A stretch of 64,000 bases of DNA from Arthrobacter sp. ISL-30 (lineage in GTDB: Bacteria > Actinomycetota > Actinomycetes > Actinomycetales > Micrococcaceae), in assembly GCF_018613855.1 (NCBI RefSeq), contig NZ_JAGGPK010000039.1, forward strand, positions 21,359-85,358, in the 5' to 3' direction. Shown here piece after piece: positions 24,395 through 32,743 of the stretch (position 1 is the stretch's first letter; each line of letters opens with the position of its first letter). The position numbers were made by a program, and so were the translations under genes. The notes below the pieces were generated by a model. That model ran no database searches and was not told the origin of the DNA. It saw only the letters and a program-made list of their open reading frames with translations.

Positions 24395-25158
24395 CCCCGG
24401 CTTCGGATCAAAGAAGCAATCTCCGCATAACCCAGCCGCTCGGCATTCTGCAGGGCAGTGCGTCCTTGGGCGTCGCGGATATTCGGATCGGCCCCCGCTT
24501 CCAGGAGGAGCCTGACCACTTCCTGCTGCCTGGGACCACCGTTGTTCAGCAGGATGGCCTCCTGGATGGCCGTCCAGCCCAGGTTGTTGACATGGTTGAC
24601 GGGGACGCCGGCGGCTATGAGGATCCGCACGGTTTCCACGTGGCCGTGTTCGCTGGCAGGGATGAGCGCCGTCCCTCCGAAGCGATTCGTGCTCCTGACG
24701 TCCGCGCCATTGGCGAGGGTCAGCTGCAGGACCTCGTTGAAGCCCTCCGCCCCGGCATAGAGGAATGCCGAGTCCTGGATAGCGTCCTTGGCATTGACGT
24801 TCCCGCCCGCCGCGATCAACTCAGCCACGCGTTTCGGATCGTTGGCCTTGGCAGCGCGGATGAGTTCGGCGTCCAGTTGCATCTGGGCTTCCTGGCTGAG
24901 GGCCGGTTTGCTGGACTGGGCGCCGGTTGGCGACGCGGGTGCTGAGGTTGTTGAGGTCACCGTCGGCGGCGGGCTTCCCGACGCAGGGCTTCCCGACGCC
25001 GGGCTCCCGGGCGGCGGGCTTCCGGGCGGCGATTCCGCCGCCCGGCCACCAACGCAGCCCGAAACCGCCAGGGCAAGCGCTATCAGCAGCGCCGAAGCCG
25101 CAGCGCCTCGCCGTGGCAGTCGACGTCGCCGTTGCCGTTGCCGTCCACCACGCATCAC
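24391..25158 (-). CDS. Ankyrin-repeat lipoprotein
   Basis: A 255-aa protein with a very basic N terminus (RQRQRRRR), a hydrophobic segment and a lipobox ending at Cys35 (AVSGC). A Pro/Ser/Gly repeat linker follows (PGSP, ASGSP units, about residues 45-70), then about five ankyrin units (LIRAAKANDPKRVAELIAAGGNVN, GFNEVLQLTLANGADV, GHVETVRILIAAGVPV, QQEVVRLLLEAGADP). It is predicted to be exported and lipid-anchored, with the ankyrin domain outside the membrane as a protein-binding scaffold. Two consecutive ATGs (25158, 25155) are possible starts. It is followed by repeats and convergent with the thiolase. Confidence 0.82.
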   Translation of the reverse strand: MMRGGRQRQRRRRLPRRGAAASALLIALALAVSGCVGGRAAESPPGSPPPGSPASGSPASGSPPPTVTSTTSAPASPTGAQSSKPALSQEAQMQLDAELIRAAKANDPKRVAELIAAGGNVNAKDAIQDSAFLYAGAEGFNEVLQLTLANGADVRSTNRFGGTALIPASEHGHVETVRILIAAGVPVNHVNNLGWTAIQEAILLNNGGPRQQEVVRLLLEAGADPNIRDAQGRTALQNAERLGYAEIASLIRSRG

Positions 25159-25194
25159 AAATCCGAGCCTACGCCGACGCCCGTAGACCTCAAG

Positions 25195-25758
25195 TTACTT
25201 CGCCAGTCCGGCGATGGCCTCGGCACCTGCCGTGGCGCAGGCCTCGTCGAGCATCCCATCAGGGGCACCCCCGACGCCGATACCGGCCACAGAGACGCCG
25301 TTGACCTTCAGCGGAACACCGCCGGCCAGGAAAAGGGTTCCCGGAAGGTCGTCGATGCCCGGGCCGTTCCCGGTGACGCGCTTCGCAAGTTCGCTGGTGG
25401 GAGCCCCGAAGGCGGCGGCCGTGTAAGCCTTCTGCTTGGCCGCTTCAATGGTGTGAGCGGCTGCGTTGTCGCCGCGCAACAGCGCCTGGACGGTGCCGAA
25501 GCGGTCGACGAGCGCCACGGTGACGAACGGCAACTTGTCCGACTGGCACTTGGCCAGGGCGGCGTTCACCGCATTGCTCGAGGCGCCGGCCGTGACCCGG
25601 TTCTGCGCAACCACGCTCTCGGGTGCCGGAGCCGCATCATTCATGCGGGAAACGGCAGGTGCGGCAGGGGTTACAGCATTGGCGACGGCGGTTACGCCTC
25701 CGGTCAGCACCAGTGCACCGACAGCGGCGGCGGCGAACATCTTGCTGGACTTCTTCAC
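25195..25758 (-). CDS. Secreted haem-binding protein, GlcG/HbpS family (DUF336)
   Basis: A 187-aa exported protein: basic start, hydrophobic core FAAAAVGALVLTGG and an AVA/N-type signal peptidase site near residue 28, then a DUF336 domain with ALVDRFGTVQALLRGDNAAAHTIEAAKQKAYTAA and the glycine-rich AGGVPLKVNGVSVAGIGVGGAPDG. GTG at 25758 is preferred because AGAAGGAG lies 5 nt upstream; the in-frame ATG at 25779 overlaps that box. It is divergent from a NarL-type kinase/regulator pair, exactly the arrangement of HbpS with SenS-SenR in Streptomyces, where HbpS binds haem and modulates the kinase. The functional transfer is inference from that parallel. Confidence 0.8.
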   Translation of the reverse strand: MKKSSKMFAAAAVGALVLTGGVTAVANAVTPAAPAVSRMNDAAPAPESVVAQNRVTAGASSNAVNAALAKCQSDKLPFVTVALVDRFGTVQALLRGDNAAAHTIEAAKQKAYTAAAFGAPTSELAKRVTGNGPGIDDLPGTLFLAGGVPLKVNGVSVAGIGVGGAPDGMLDEACATAGAEAIAGLAK

Positions 25759-25945
25759 GTTTACTCCTTCTGGTTCCATGACGGGTACAAATCCATGGTT
25801 CCGTGGGAGCGGAAGGAGGGCATCGGCCTGCCGGTTGGGGTGACCTCATGCTTTTCGCCAGGCGTATCAGCCAAAAGGCTGAGGGCACTGCCGGGCTTCC
25901 GGCGCCTAGCATTGTGGAGAAGACCATCACAGCAACGGGAGCCAC

Positions 25946-27124
25946 ATGCCCGCAACCACCACAGGCAGAATCGACACAGGCCGAATCGACGCCGCAGTCC
26001 ACCTGGGCTTTGCTGTGCTCATGGTGGCTTCCGGAGTCCGCTATGTCCTGCGCCATAGTCCGGAGGACAACCTTTGGGTGCTGGCCCTCGCCGTCGCGGT
26101 CTGCGCGCTGTACGCGGTGATCGCCGTGCTTGCGCAGCGCAGGAAGCCCTGGGTTCCGTGGATGTTCGCGCTCGTGGCCCTGTGGGCGGTCCTGGTGATC
26201 GTCGCGCCAAGCTTCGCCTGGGGTTCGCTGGCCGTGTTCTTCCTCTGCCGCACCGCGTTCGACGGCTGGGTGGCGTATGTGGCGGGAGGAACGACGGCGG
26301 CTGCCACCGCCGTCGGGCTCTTCCGGCTCAGCGGCGGCACGGATATCGCCATGCTGCTGGGGCCCCTGGCCGCCGGTGTACTCCTGACCCTGGTCTATGA
26401 CCGGATTGAGAACGACGCGTTGGTGCAGCGCCAACTTCACGAGGAAGTGGCGGAAGCACAGCAACGGCTGGCCGCCAGCGAAAGGGCTGCCGGAGTGGCG
26501 GCCGAACGCGAGCGCGTTTCCCGCGAAATCCACGACACCGTGACCCAGGGCCTTGCCAGTGGAGTCCTGCTGCTTGAGGCGGCCCATCGCTCCTGGCCCG
26601 AGCCCTCTGCGCGCGCCGACGTCGGCCGTGCCACCGCGCTCCTGCGCGAGAATCTGTCCGATACTCGTAGCCTGGTCCACGAGCTGTCCACGCCCTCGAT
26701 GGATCATGCACCGCTCCCCCAGGCCTTGCTGGAAGCGGCCTCCCGTTACCTTCCGGGGGTCCGGCTGCAGGTCACCGGCGGGCCTCGGGAACTACCGCCG
26801 GATGTTCGGCATGCCCTCCTCCGCGTGGTCCAGAGTGCCGCCGCCAACATCAAGTTCCACGCCCGGGCAGAGAACGCGAGTGTCACTCTCGGTTACCTTC
26901 CGGGTGCAGTCACCCTGGACGTTTTCGACGACGGTATCGGCTTCGACCCCTCAACCGCACCTTCACCCTCGAAAGCCGGAGGCTACGGCCTGCGCGCTAT
27001 GCGACAACGGGTGGAGCAGCTGGGAGGAGTATTCTCCGTTGAAAGCGCGCCGGGCGAAGGCACCGTGGTGGCTGCCTGGCTGCCCACTAATGAACGAGAC
27101 GGTGAAGCAGGGGAATCCTTATGA
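25946..27124 (+). CDS. Sensor histidine kinase, NarL/SenS type
   Basis: A 392-aa membrane kinase with about five hydrophobic segments in residues 17-150, a short coiled coil (ALVQRQLHEEVAEAQQRL), a HisKA_3 dimerisation domain with phosphoacceptor His196 (SREIHDTVTQGL) and a C-terminal HATPase domain with DDGIGFDP and GGYGLRAMRQRVEQLGG. No large extracytoplasmic sensor is visible, as in SenS, which relies on the secreted partner HbpS. It is divergent from the hbpS-like gene, and its 3' end overlaps the response regulator by 4 bp. Confidence 0.88.
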   Translation: MPATTTGRIDTGRIDAAVHLGFAVLMVASGVRYVLRHSPEDNLWVLALAVAVCALYAVIAVLAQRRKPWVPWMFALVALWAVLVIVAPSFAWGSLAVFFLCRTAFDGWVAYVAGGTTAAATAVGLFRLSGGTDIAMLLGPLAAGVLLTLVYDRIENDALVQRQLHEEVAEAQQRLAASERAAGVAAERERVSREIHDTVTQGLASGVLLLEAAHRSWPEPSARADVGRATALLRENLSDTRSLVHELSTPSMDHAPLPQALLEAASRYLPGVRLQVTGGPRELPPDVRHALLRVVQSAAANIKFHARAENASVTLGYLPGAVTLDVFDDGIGFDPSTAPSPSKAGGYGLRAMRQRVEQLGGVFSVESAPGEGTVVAAWLPTNERDGEAGESL

Positions 27125-27747
27125 AGACCATCAGCGTGGTCCTTGTGGATGACCACCTCGTGGTCCGCAGCGGGCTCAGGGCGCTGCTCGGCACCCAGGC
27201 GGATATTGCCGTCGTTGCGGAGGCATCGACAGGTGAGGAGGGCCTCGCGGCTGCCGCGGAGCATACTCCCGATGTGGTCATGATGGACCTGGCCATGGGG
27301 CCGGGGCTGGACGGAATCGAGGCAATCAGGAAACTCCGGCAGGCCAACCCTCGGCAGGCCGTCCTGGTATTCACCACTTACGACTCCGACGCCGACATCG
27401 TCAGGGCCGTAGACGCCGGGGCAATGGGTTATCTGTTGAAGGACGCGGCCCCGGAGGAAATCTTCTCGGCCATCAGGGGCGCTGTGGAGGGCCGAAGCGT
27501 AATGAGCGCACCGGTGGCCTCCAGGCTCTTCCAGCAGATGCGCAACCCCGAGGAGATCCTGACGCCGCGGGAGGCCGAACTGCTCAGCCTCCTGACGCAG
27601 GGCCTGAGCAACCGTGAGCTGGGCAGGCGATTGTTCATCTCCGAGGCCACCGTCAAGACGCATCTGGCCCACATCTACGCCAAGCTGGGCGTCGAAACGC
27701 GTGCGGCGGCCATAGCCACAGCCATCCGTCGCGAGGGGATGCGCTGA
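27121..27747 (+). CDS. Response regulator, NarL/LuxR type
   Basis: A 208-aa two-domain regulator: receiver domain (1-120) with the acidic pocket DD at 10-11, phosphoacceptor Asp56 (VVMMDLAMG) and conserved Lys near 105 (GYLLKDA), and a C-terminal LuxR helix-turn-helix (about 143-205: LTPREAELLSLLTQGLSNRE, ISEATVKTHLAHIYAKLGV). The start overlaps the kinase stop as ATGA. By analogy with SenR it may control oxidative-stress or haem-related genes, including the divergent haem-binding protein gene. Confidence 0.9.
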   Translation: MKTISVVLVDDHLVVRSGLRALLGTQADIAVVAEASTGEEGLAAAAEHTPDVVMMDLAMGPGLDGIEAIRKLRQANPRQAVLVFTTYDSDADIVRAVDAGAMGYLLKDAAPEEIFSAIRGAVEGRSVMSAPVASRLFQQMRNPEEILTPREAELLSLLTQGLSNRELGRRLFISEATVKTHLAHIYAKLGVETRAAAIATAIRREGMR

Positions 27748-27767
27748 CGCCCAAGTTCGGTAAGTTA

Positions 27768-28580
27768 GTGGCTGTGAAGATAGCTACCTGGAATGTGAAC
27801 TCGCTGCGTGCCCGTGCCGACCGTGTTGAGGCCTGGCTACAGCGCAGCGACTGTGATGTGCTCGCCATCCAGGAGACCAAGTGCACCGACGACAACTTCC
27901 CGTGGGAACTCTTCGAACGGATGGGCTACGAAGTGGCGCACTTCGGCGTGAACCAGTGGAACGGGGTGGCGATCGTGTCGCGGGTCGGACTCGACGACGT
28001 CGAACGCACCTTCCTGCAGCAGCCGCCGTATGGCAAGGATGGCAAGGACCCGGTGCAGGAAGCACGGGCCATGGCCGCTACCTGTGGAGGGGTGAGGGTG
28101 TGGAGCCTTTACGTTCCGAATGGCCGTTCCCTGAACGATGAACACATGCCTTACAAACTGCAGTGGCTGGACATCCTGAAGAGCGAGGCCGCCAAGTGGC
28201 TCACCATCGACCCGGAGGCACAGATCGCCCTCACGGGTGACTGGAACATTGCCCCGCGGGACGAGGACGTCTGGGACATAGACTACTTCCGCAACGCGGA
28301 GCTGACCCACGTCAGCGAGCCGGAGCGCGAAGCCTTCAGGGCGTTCGAAACCGTTGGCTACACGGACGTTGTCCGCCCCTTTGCTCCGGGTCCCGGCGTT
28401 TACACCTACTGGGACTACACACAGCTTCGCTTTCCTAAGAAGGAGGGCATGCGGATCGATTTCATCCTTACCTCCCCTGCTTTGGCCTCCCGTGCGACCG
28501 GGGCCATGATCGACCGTGAGGAACGCAAGGGCAAGGGCGCTTCGGACCATGCTCCCGTCATCGTGGAGTTCGCAGACTGA
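27768..28580 (+). CDS. xthA: Exodeoxyribonuclease III (AP endonuclease)
   Basis: A 270-aa member of the exonuclease III family that cuts at abasic sites in base-excision repair. Metal and catalytic motifs are present: NVNSLRAR, IQETKC (Glu), GDWNIAPRDEDVWD, TYWDY and the C-terminal SDHAPV (catalytic His). It starts with GTG (27768; GTG at 27774 gives VKIATWN and is also possible). It begins 20 bp after the response regulator but is probably an independent function. The next gene follows after 18 bp. Confidence 0.93.
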   Translation: MAVKIATWNVNSLRARADRVEAWLQRSDCDVLAIQETKCTDDNFPWELFERMGYEVAHFGVNQWNGVAIVSRVGLDDVERTFLQQPPYGKDGKDPVQEARAMAATCGGVRVWSLYVPNGRSLNDEHMPYKLQWLDILKSEAAKWLTIDPEAQIALTGDWNIAPRDEDVWDIDYFRNAELTHVSEPEREAFRAFETVGYTDVVRPFAPGPGVYTYWDYTQLRFPKKEGMRIDFILTSPALASRATGAMIDREERKGKGASDHAPVIVEFAD

Positions 28581-28598
28581 GGAAGGGGTTGGTCGTCA

Positions 28599-29525
28599 AT
28601 GAGCGGAAATCTGTATCGGGGCCAGGCGGGACTACCCTTCTCTTCCGCGCTGCGCATTTACGAACCTCTTGAAGCGTTCCCCCTGGAACAGAGGCGGCAA
28701 CTCGTGGCAGCCAGCAGCAGCGGCGGCTCCCGTGCCGCCATCGAAAACGCGGAGCTGCTCGCCTCGCTCGGCAGGATAACGCGCGACGGCGGCGACCCCT
28801 TCCCCACGGGCCGCACGGATCTGGTGCGGATTACCCGGATTCCAGAGGACAGTTCCGGCGGTTCGGACTCCTCCCAGGGTTCCGACCACTCCAGCAGCTC
28901 GGACCCGAGCAGGAAAGACGACAGCGACGGCCGGCTTCTGTACTGCCCCAGCCAGCTGGTGATCCGCGCAGGGCTGGCAGCCAACGCCCTGATGGAGGGC
29001 ATCCACGGTCCCTTGGCGGAGATGCTGATCCCCGTCGAGCAGCGGGACCGCCACCAGCTGCGCATTGACCGCGCCACGGCCGGGGAAGACGCGAAGCGGG
29101 TTCACACGAGGGCGTCCACGTGGGGCATTCCCTTCAGCTGGTTTTCCCTCTTCGCCGAATCGGACCGCAAGGACGTGGTGGAATCGGGCGGACGGATCCT
29201 CACGGTACGGGTGTGGACGTCGTTGATGGAAGCACTGGAGCGTGCACGCTTCGCCGTGGCTCATCTTGCCCTGGCCGCTCCAGACCTTGACATGCTGGAC
29301 GACCTCACGCAGCTGACGGAGTGGCTGGAGCTGTTCCACGTGCAGTCCATGGTGGAGCTCGACTACGGCGCCGTGGCAGACAAGGTGTATCCGGACGATT
29401 CGCCGATGGACGTGCGGCTGGGGATCGAATGCCTTGCGGAAGGCGATATGACCGGAGCCGCCGCAGCCTACCGGCGGCTGGCCTCGCGCTGGATCCCGAT
29501 CCGACAGCTTGCCCGGGCTTCCTGA
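28599..29525 (+). CDS. Unrecognised actinobacterial protein
   Basis: A 308-aa soluble protein with no catalytic motif that I can name. The N-terminal part (about 1-75) contains YRGQAGLPFSSALRIYEPLEAFP and looks folded. A low-complexity Ser/Asp/Gly linker spans about 83-110, and a helical C-terminal region (about 115-308) has RTDRHQLR-like basic patches, SLMEALERARFAVAHLALAAPDLDMLDDL and the acidic VELDYGAVADKVYPDDSPMDV. It follows xthA by 18 bp with an AGGAAGGGG box and is probably co-transcribed with it. I recall homologues as conserved hypotheticals in actinobacteria only; no function is assigned. Confidence 0.65.
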   Translation: MSGNLYRGQAGLPFSSALRIYEPLEAFPLEQRRQLVAASSSGGSRAAIENAELLASLGRITRDGGDPFPTGRTDLVRITRIPEDSSGGSDSSQGSDHSSSSDPSRKDDSDGRLLYCPSQLVIRAGLAANALMEGIHGPLAEMLIPVEQRDRHQLRIDRATAGEDAKRVHTRASTWGIPFSWFSLFAESDRKDVVESGGRILTVRVWTSLMEALERARFAVAHLALAAPDLDMLDDLTQLTEWLELFHVQSMVELDYGAVADKVYPDDSPMDVRLGIECLAEGDMTGAAAAYRRLASRWIPIRQLARAS

Positions 29526-29540
29526 GTGGGGGCTTGTGGC

Positions 29541-30593
29541 CTAGCGCGACGGCGGTGCCGTTGATTCGCGAACGATCAGGTGATGTGGTGCCAGCATTGA
29601 ACGCACCGCTCCTGTAGTACCGGCAAGTTCGTCGAGAAGCATCCGCGTGCCCTGCTGGCCCTGCTCCACCGGATCCTGGGCAACAGTGGTCAGTCCCATA
29701 GCATCCGAGAACTCATGGTTGTCGATTCCGATGATCGAAAGGTCTTCGGGGACCTGCACTCCCCTGCGCCGTGCCTGAAGCATTGCGCCGATAGCCATCT
29801 CATCCGAGGCGCAGAAGATGGCCGTCGGCTTGGGCCCGGGCTTGGCCCAGAGCGTGTCAAAGCCTTCCTGACCGCTTCGCACGGTGAAATTCCCGTAGAT
29901 GTCCCACTGGGCCGGCATCGAGGCCCCGGCTTTTGCCATGGTTTCCATGAAGCCTTCCACACGGAGCCGCGGCACTGTGAAGTTAAGGTCCGAATCGTCC
30001 TGGCCGTGGAGGAGGGCGACTTCGCGGTGGCCCAGTTCGATCAGGTGCGTGGTGGCCTCGGCCGCAGCAGCATAGTCATCGATACCGATGCTGGGACAGT
30101 CCTCAACAGGCCCACCCACGACGATCAACGGAATGTCGATGCGCTGGAGGTCCTCAATTTCCTCATGCGCAAGAGACATACACAGCACCAGGAGCGCATC
30201 GATCTGCTTGTAGACCATCGTCTTGCTGAAGAGGCGTTCCCGGGCGCCACGTTGTCCGCCAAGGTTAAAGAGGGAGAGGTTGTAACCCCGCTGATGGAGT
30301 TCGCGGTCCACGCCTTCAATGGACTTGAAGAAGAACCACCTGTCCACGTATGGCGCCAGGACCCCCACCGTCTTGGTGCGACCAGTGGCCAATCCTGATG
30401 CGGAGGACGACGCCACATAGCCAAGCTGGCCGGCGATGTGGAGGATCTTGTCCCGGGTGGCCGGGGAGACGCGAGGCAACCCCCTGACCGCACGGGAAAC
30501 TGTGGCAGTGGACACGCCAGCAGCCGTGGCAACATCTTCGATGCTGACGCCCGTGTGGCCACCTCGCTGGGACCTACCTGTTGTTTTTGCCAC
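29541..30593 (-). CDS. LacI family repressor of the alpha-glucoside locus
   Basis: A 350-aa LacI/GalR regulator: N-terminal helix-turn-helix (about 15-60: SIEDVATAAGVSTATVSRAVRGLPRVS) and a periplasmic-binding-protein-like effector domain ending with IIGIDNHEFSDAMGLTTVAQ. The start is GTG at 30593 with GAGAGGGG upstream. It lies after the permease genes on the same strand, separated by a 16-bp-stem hairpin, so it may have its own promoter. The likely target is the consensus LacI dyad at 34169-34182 between the binding-protein and glucosidase genes. Confidence 0.9.
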   Translation of the reverse strand: MAKTTGRSQRGGHTGVSIEDVATAAGVSTATVSRAVRGLPRVSPATRDKILHIAGQLGYVASSSASGLATGRTKTVGVLAPYVDRWFFFKSIEGVDRELHQRGYNLSLFNLGGQRGARERLFSKTMVYKQIDALLVLCMSLAHEEIEDLQRIDIPLIVVGGPVEDCPSIGIDDYAAAAEATTHLIELGHREVALLHGQDDSDLNFTVPRLRVEGFMETMAKAGASMPAQWDIYGNFTVRSGQEGFDTLWAKPGPKPTAIFCASDEMAIGAMLQARRRGVQVPEDLSIIGIDNHEFSDAMGLTTVAQDPVEQGQQGTRMLLDELAGTTGAVRSMLAPHHLIVRESTAPPSR

Positions 30594-30666
30594 AGGTGCC
30601 CCTCTCTGACCGCCTCTAATCCGCCATTTTGCTTTCCAATGACGAGAAAACAGTCTATTCTGTGCA

Positions 30667-30710
30667 GCCGTCGGTCACGCAGTGCTAAGGCGATCTGCGT
30701 AACCGACGGC
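30667..30710 (-). terminator. Hairpin after the sugar permease operon
   Basis: Arms 30667-30682 and 30695-30710 pair over 16 positions with one mismatch, around a 12-nt loop. It lies 10 bp past the stop of the last permease gene and before lacI. No T-run follows, so it may attenuate transcription or stabilise the mRNA 3' end rather than act as a classical terminator. Confidence 0.55.
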
Positions 30711-30719
30711 GCATTTGGA

Positions 30720-31685
30720 TCAGCCCTTCAGGCCTCCGGACAGCAGACCACGGACGAAGTACCTCTGCAAACCAAAGAACACCAGCAGCGGGATGATGAT
30801 CGAGACGAACGCTGCCGCCGGGTTCAGGTAGTCCCTGGCACCCCGCGTACCCGAAATCTCGGCCAGACGCTGGGTGATGGGTGCAACGTCCGCCGTGCCG
30901 CCGGAGAACACCAAGGCCACGAGCAGGTCGTTCCAAACCCAGAGGAACTGGAAGATGGCCAGTGACGCCAATGCCGGTACGGAAAGAGGAAGGATGATTC
31001 GCCAGAAAATCGTGCTGTGACCAGCGCCATCCACCCTGGCCGCCTCGATGACCTCTCCCGGGATTTCCGAGATGAAATTGTGCAGCAGGAAGATACCCAG
31101 CGGAAGACCGAACATTGTGTGGGCAATCCAGAGCTGGGCGTAGGAACCGGCAGGCAGCTGCAGGACCTGTGTAAAGAGCTGCAGAAGTGGTATCAAAGCC
31201 ATCTGGAGCGGGATGATCTGCAGGGCGAACACGAAGATGAAGAGAGCGTCGCGGCCCTTGAATTTGCCCCACGCGAAAATGTACGCAGCCATTGAAGCCA
31301 GCACGAGGACAAAAACGGTGACGGGGATGACGATCGCCACTGAGTTAACGAAGTACTGGGACAGGTTGGGCGACTGGGAACCCGCGGCGACCGTGACGTC
31401 CACGTAATTCTTGAACGTAAAGTCCCAGTCGATAAACGAATTCCACCAGCCGTCCGAACGCGGACCGATTTGCTTGGCTGCAGGCCGGAATGAAGTCACA
31501 AAAAGACCAAACGTAGGGATGGACCAGACTACGGCGATCAGAACAGCGGCTGCGGTTGCCCAGCGTGAGGTGAGCTTGGTCTTCACCCGTCGCATGATCG
31601 GCTGCGCGTCTGCGGCTGGATCGGATCCAGGACGCTGCCGGATGCCAGCCCTCGAGGCTTCTTTCGGTGCTGGGGTGGCGGTCAT
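30720..31685 (-). CDS. Carbohydrate ABC transporter permease, MalG/AglG type
   Basis: A 321-aa inner-membrane subunit with six predicted helices after a cytoplasmic N-terminal tail of about 40 residues. The EAA motif that contacts the ATPase is EVIEAARVDGAGHSTIFWRIILPLS (around residue 225). It pairs with the upstream MalF-type permease, with which it overlaps by 4 bp, and with the alpha-glucoside binding protein. No ATPase gene is present in this locus, so an MsiK-like shared ATPase encoded elsewhere is inferred. Confidence 0.9.
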   Translation of the reverse strand: MTATPAPKEASRAGIRQRPGSDPAADAQPIMRRVKTKLTSRWATAAAVLIAVVWSIPTFGLFVTSFRPAAKQIGPRSDGWWNSFIDWDFTFKNYVDVTVAAGSQSPNLSQYFVNSVAIVIPVTVFVLVLASMAAYIFAWGKFKGRDALFIFVFALQIIPLQMALIPLLQLFTQVLQLPAGSYAQLWIAHTMFGLPLGIFLLHNFISEIPGEVIEAARVDGAGHSTIFWRIILPLSVPALASLAIFQFLWVWNDLLVALVFSGGTADVAPITQRLAEISGTRGARDYLNPAAAFVSIIIPLLVFFGLQRYFVRGLLSGGLKG

Positions 31686-32653
31686 CGGATCTCCCTTTGC
31701 TTGCGAAGGACTCGTGCGTTGTACACCACGATGGGCAGCACCAACAGGAACAGCACCAGGGCCAGAGCGGCGCCGCGGCCGGGCTCGCCCGCCCGGAAGG
31801 CCTGCGTGTACATTTCGTTTGCCACCACTGAAGTGTCGTAGTTTCCGGCTGTCATTGTCCGGACGATGTCGAACACTTTCAGCGTTGCGATGGTGATGGT
31901 GGTCAGTACGACCACCAATGCCCCCCTGATTCCCGGAACGGTGACATTACGGAATTGCTGCCACGGATTGGCACCGTCCAAGCGGGCCGCCTCAATCAGT
32001 TCCGTGGGAACGCCCTTGATGGCCGCCGAGAGGACAACCATGGCAAACCCGGTCTGGATCCAGACCATGACGATGATGAGGAAGATCGTGTTTTCCGGTG
32101 CATCGAGCAGGAACTGCTTCGGCCCCAGGCCCAGCGCGTCCCGAATGTAGTTCAAGACACCAGTCTGCTCAATGCCCGGTCCACGGTAGTCGTAGACGAG
32201 CTTCCAGATAATGCCGGCGCCGACAAAGGAGATGGCCATGGGCATGAAGACCAGCGCTTTGAGAACCCTCTCCCCGCGGGCCTTGTCGATGAACACCGCG
32301 TATGCCAGGCCAAACACTGTTGACAGGAGCGGAACCAACACTGTCCAGATCACAGTGTTCCGCAGCGTAGTGACGGCCTCCGGCTGGGTGAACATCCACA
32401 CGAAGTTGTCCATCCCGTTCGCCTGGCCCCTGGCATCCGTGAAAGCCAGCATTGAGGTGCGGACCGCGGGATAGACCAGGCCGACCAACATCAAGATGGC
32501 CGCAGGGGCCAGAAATCCGGCCACGGTCACTTTGTCCTTGACCGTTTTGGGAGCCCTGTCCACCAGCAGCATGATGAGGCCGATGATTGCGGCGAAAACC
32601 GCGAGGGCAATAACTACTTGTAGGAGTTTTCCTCCGAGAAATTCCATACCCAC
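31682..32653 (-). CDS. Carbohydrate ABC transporter permease, MalF/AglF type
   Basis: A 323-aa membrane protein with an extra N-terminal helix (VVIALAVFAAIIGLIMLLV) and a periplasmic loop before the transport core, as in MalF-type subunits. The EAA loop ELIEAARLDGANPWQQFRNVTVPGI (around residue 220) is intact. It lies 90 bp after the binding-protein gene and overlaps the MalG-type gene by ATGA. Expected role: half of the channel that takes up maltose- or trehalose-like alpha-glucosides. Confidence 0.9.
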   Translation of the reverse strand: MGMEFLGGKLLQVVIALAVFAAIIGLIMLLVDRAPKTVKDKVTVAGFLAPAAILMLVGLVYPAVRTSMLAFTDARGQANGMDNFVWMFTQPEAVTTLRNTVIWTVLVPLLSTVFGLAYAVFIDKARGERVLKALVFMPMAISFVGAGIIWKLVYDYRGPGIEQTGVLNYIRDALGLGPKQFLLDAPENTIFLIIVMVWIQTGFAMVVLSAAIKGVPTELIEAARLDGANPWQQFRNVTVPGIRGALVVVLTTITIATLKVFDIVRTMTAGNYDTSVVANEMYTQAFRAGEPGRGAALALVLFLLVLPIVVYNARVLRKQREIR

Positions 32654-32743
32654 CTCCGGGGCGTGCGAGGACCTTTAAGTTCCGGGAAAGGCGCTGCCTC
32701 CCCGGCCGGACAAATCCAGCGAGGGGAGGCAGCAACTTTGGCA

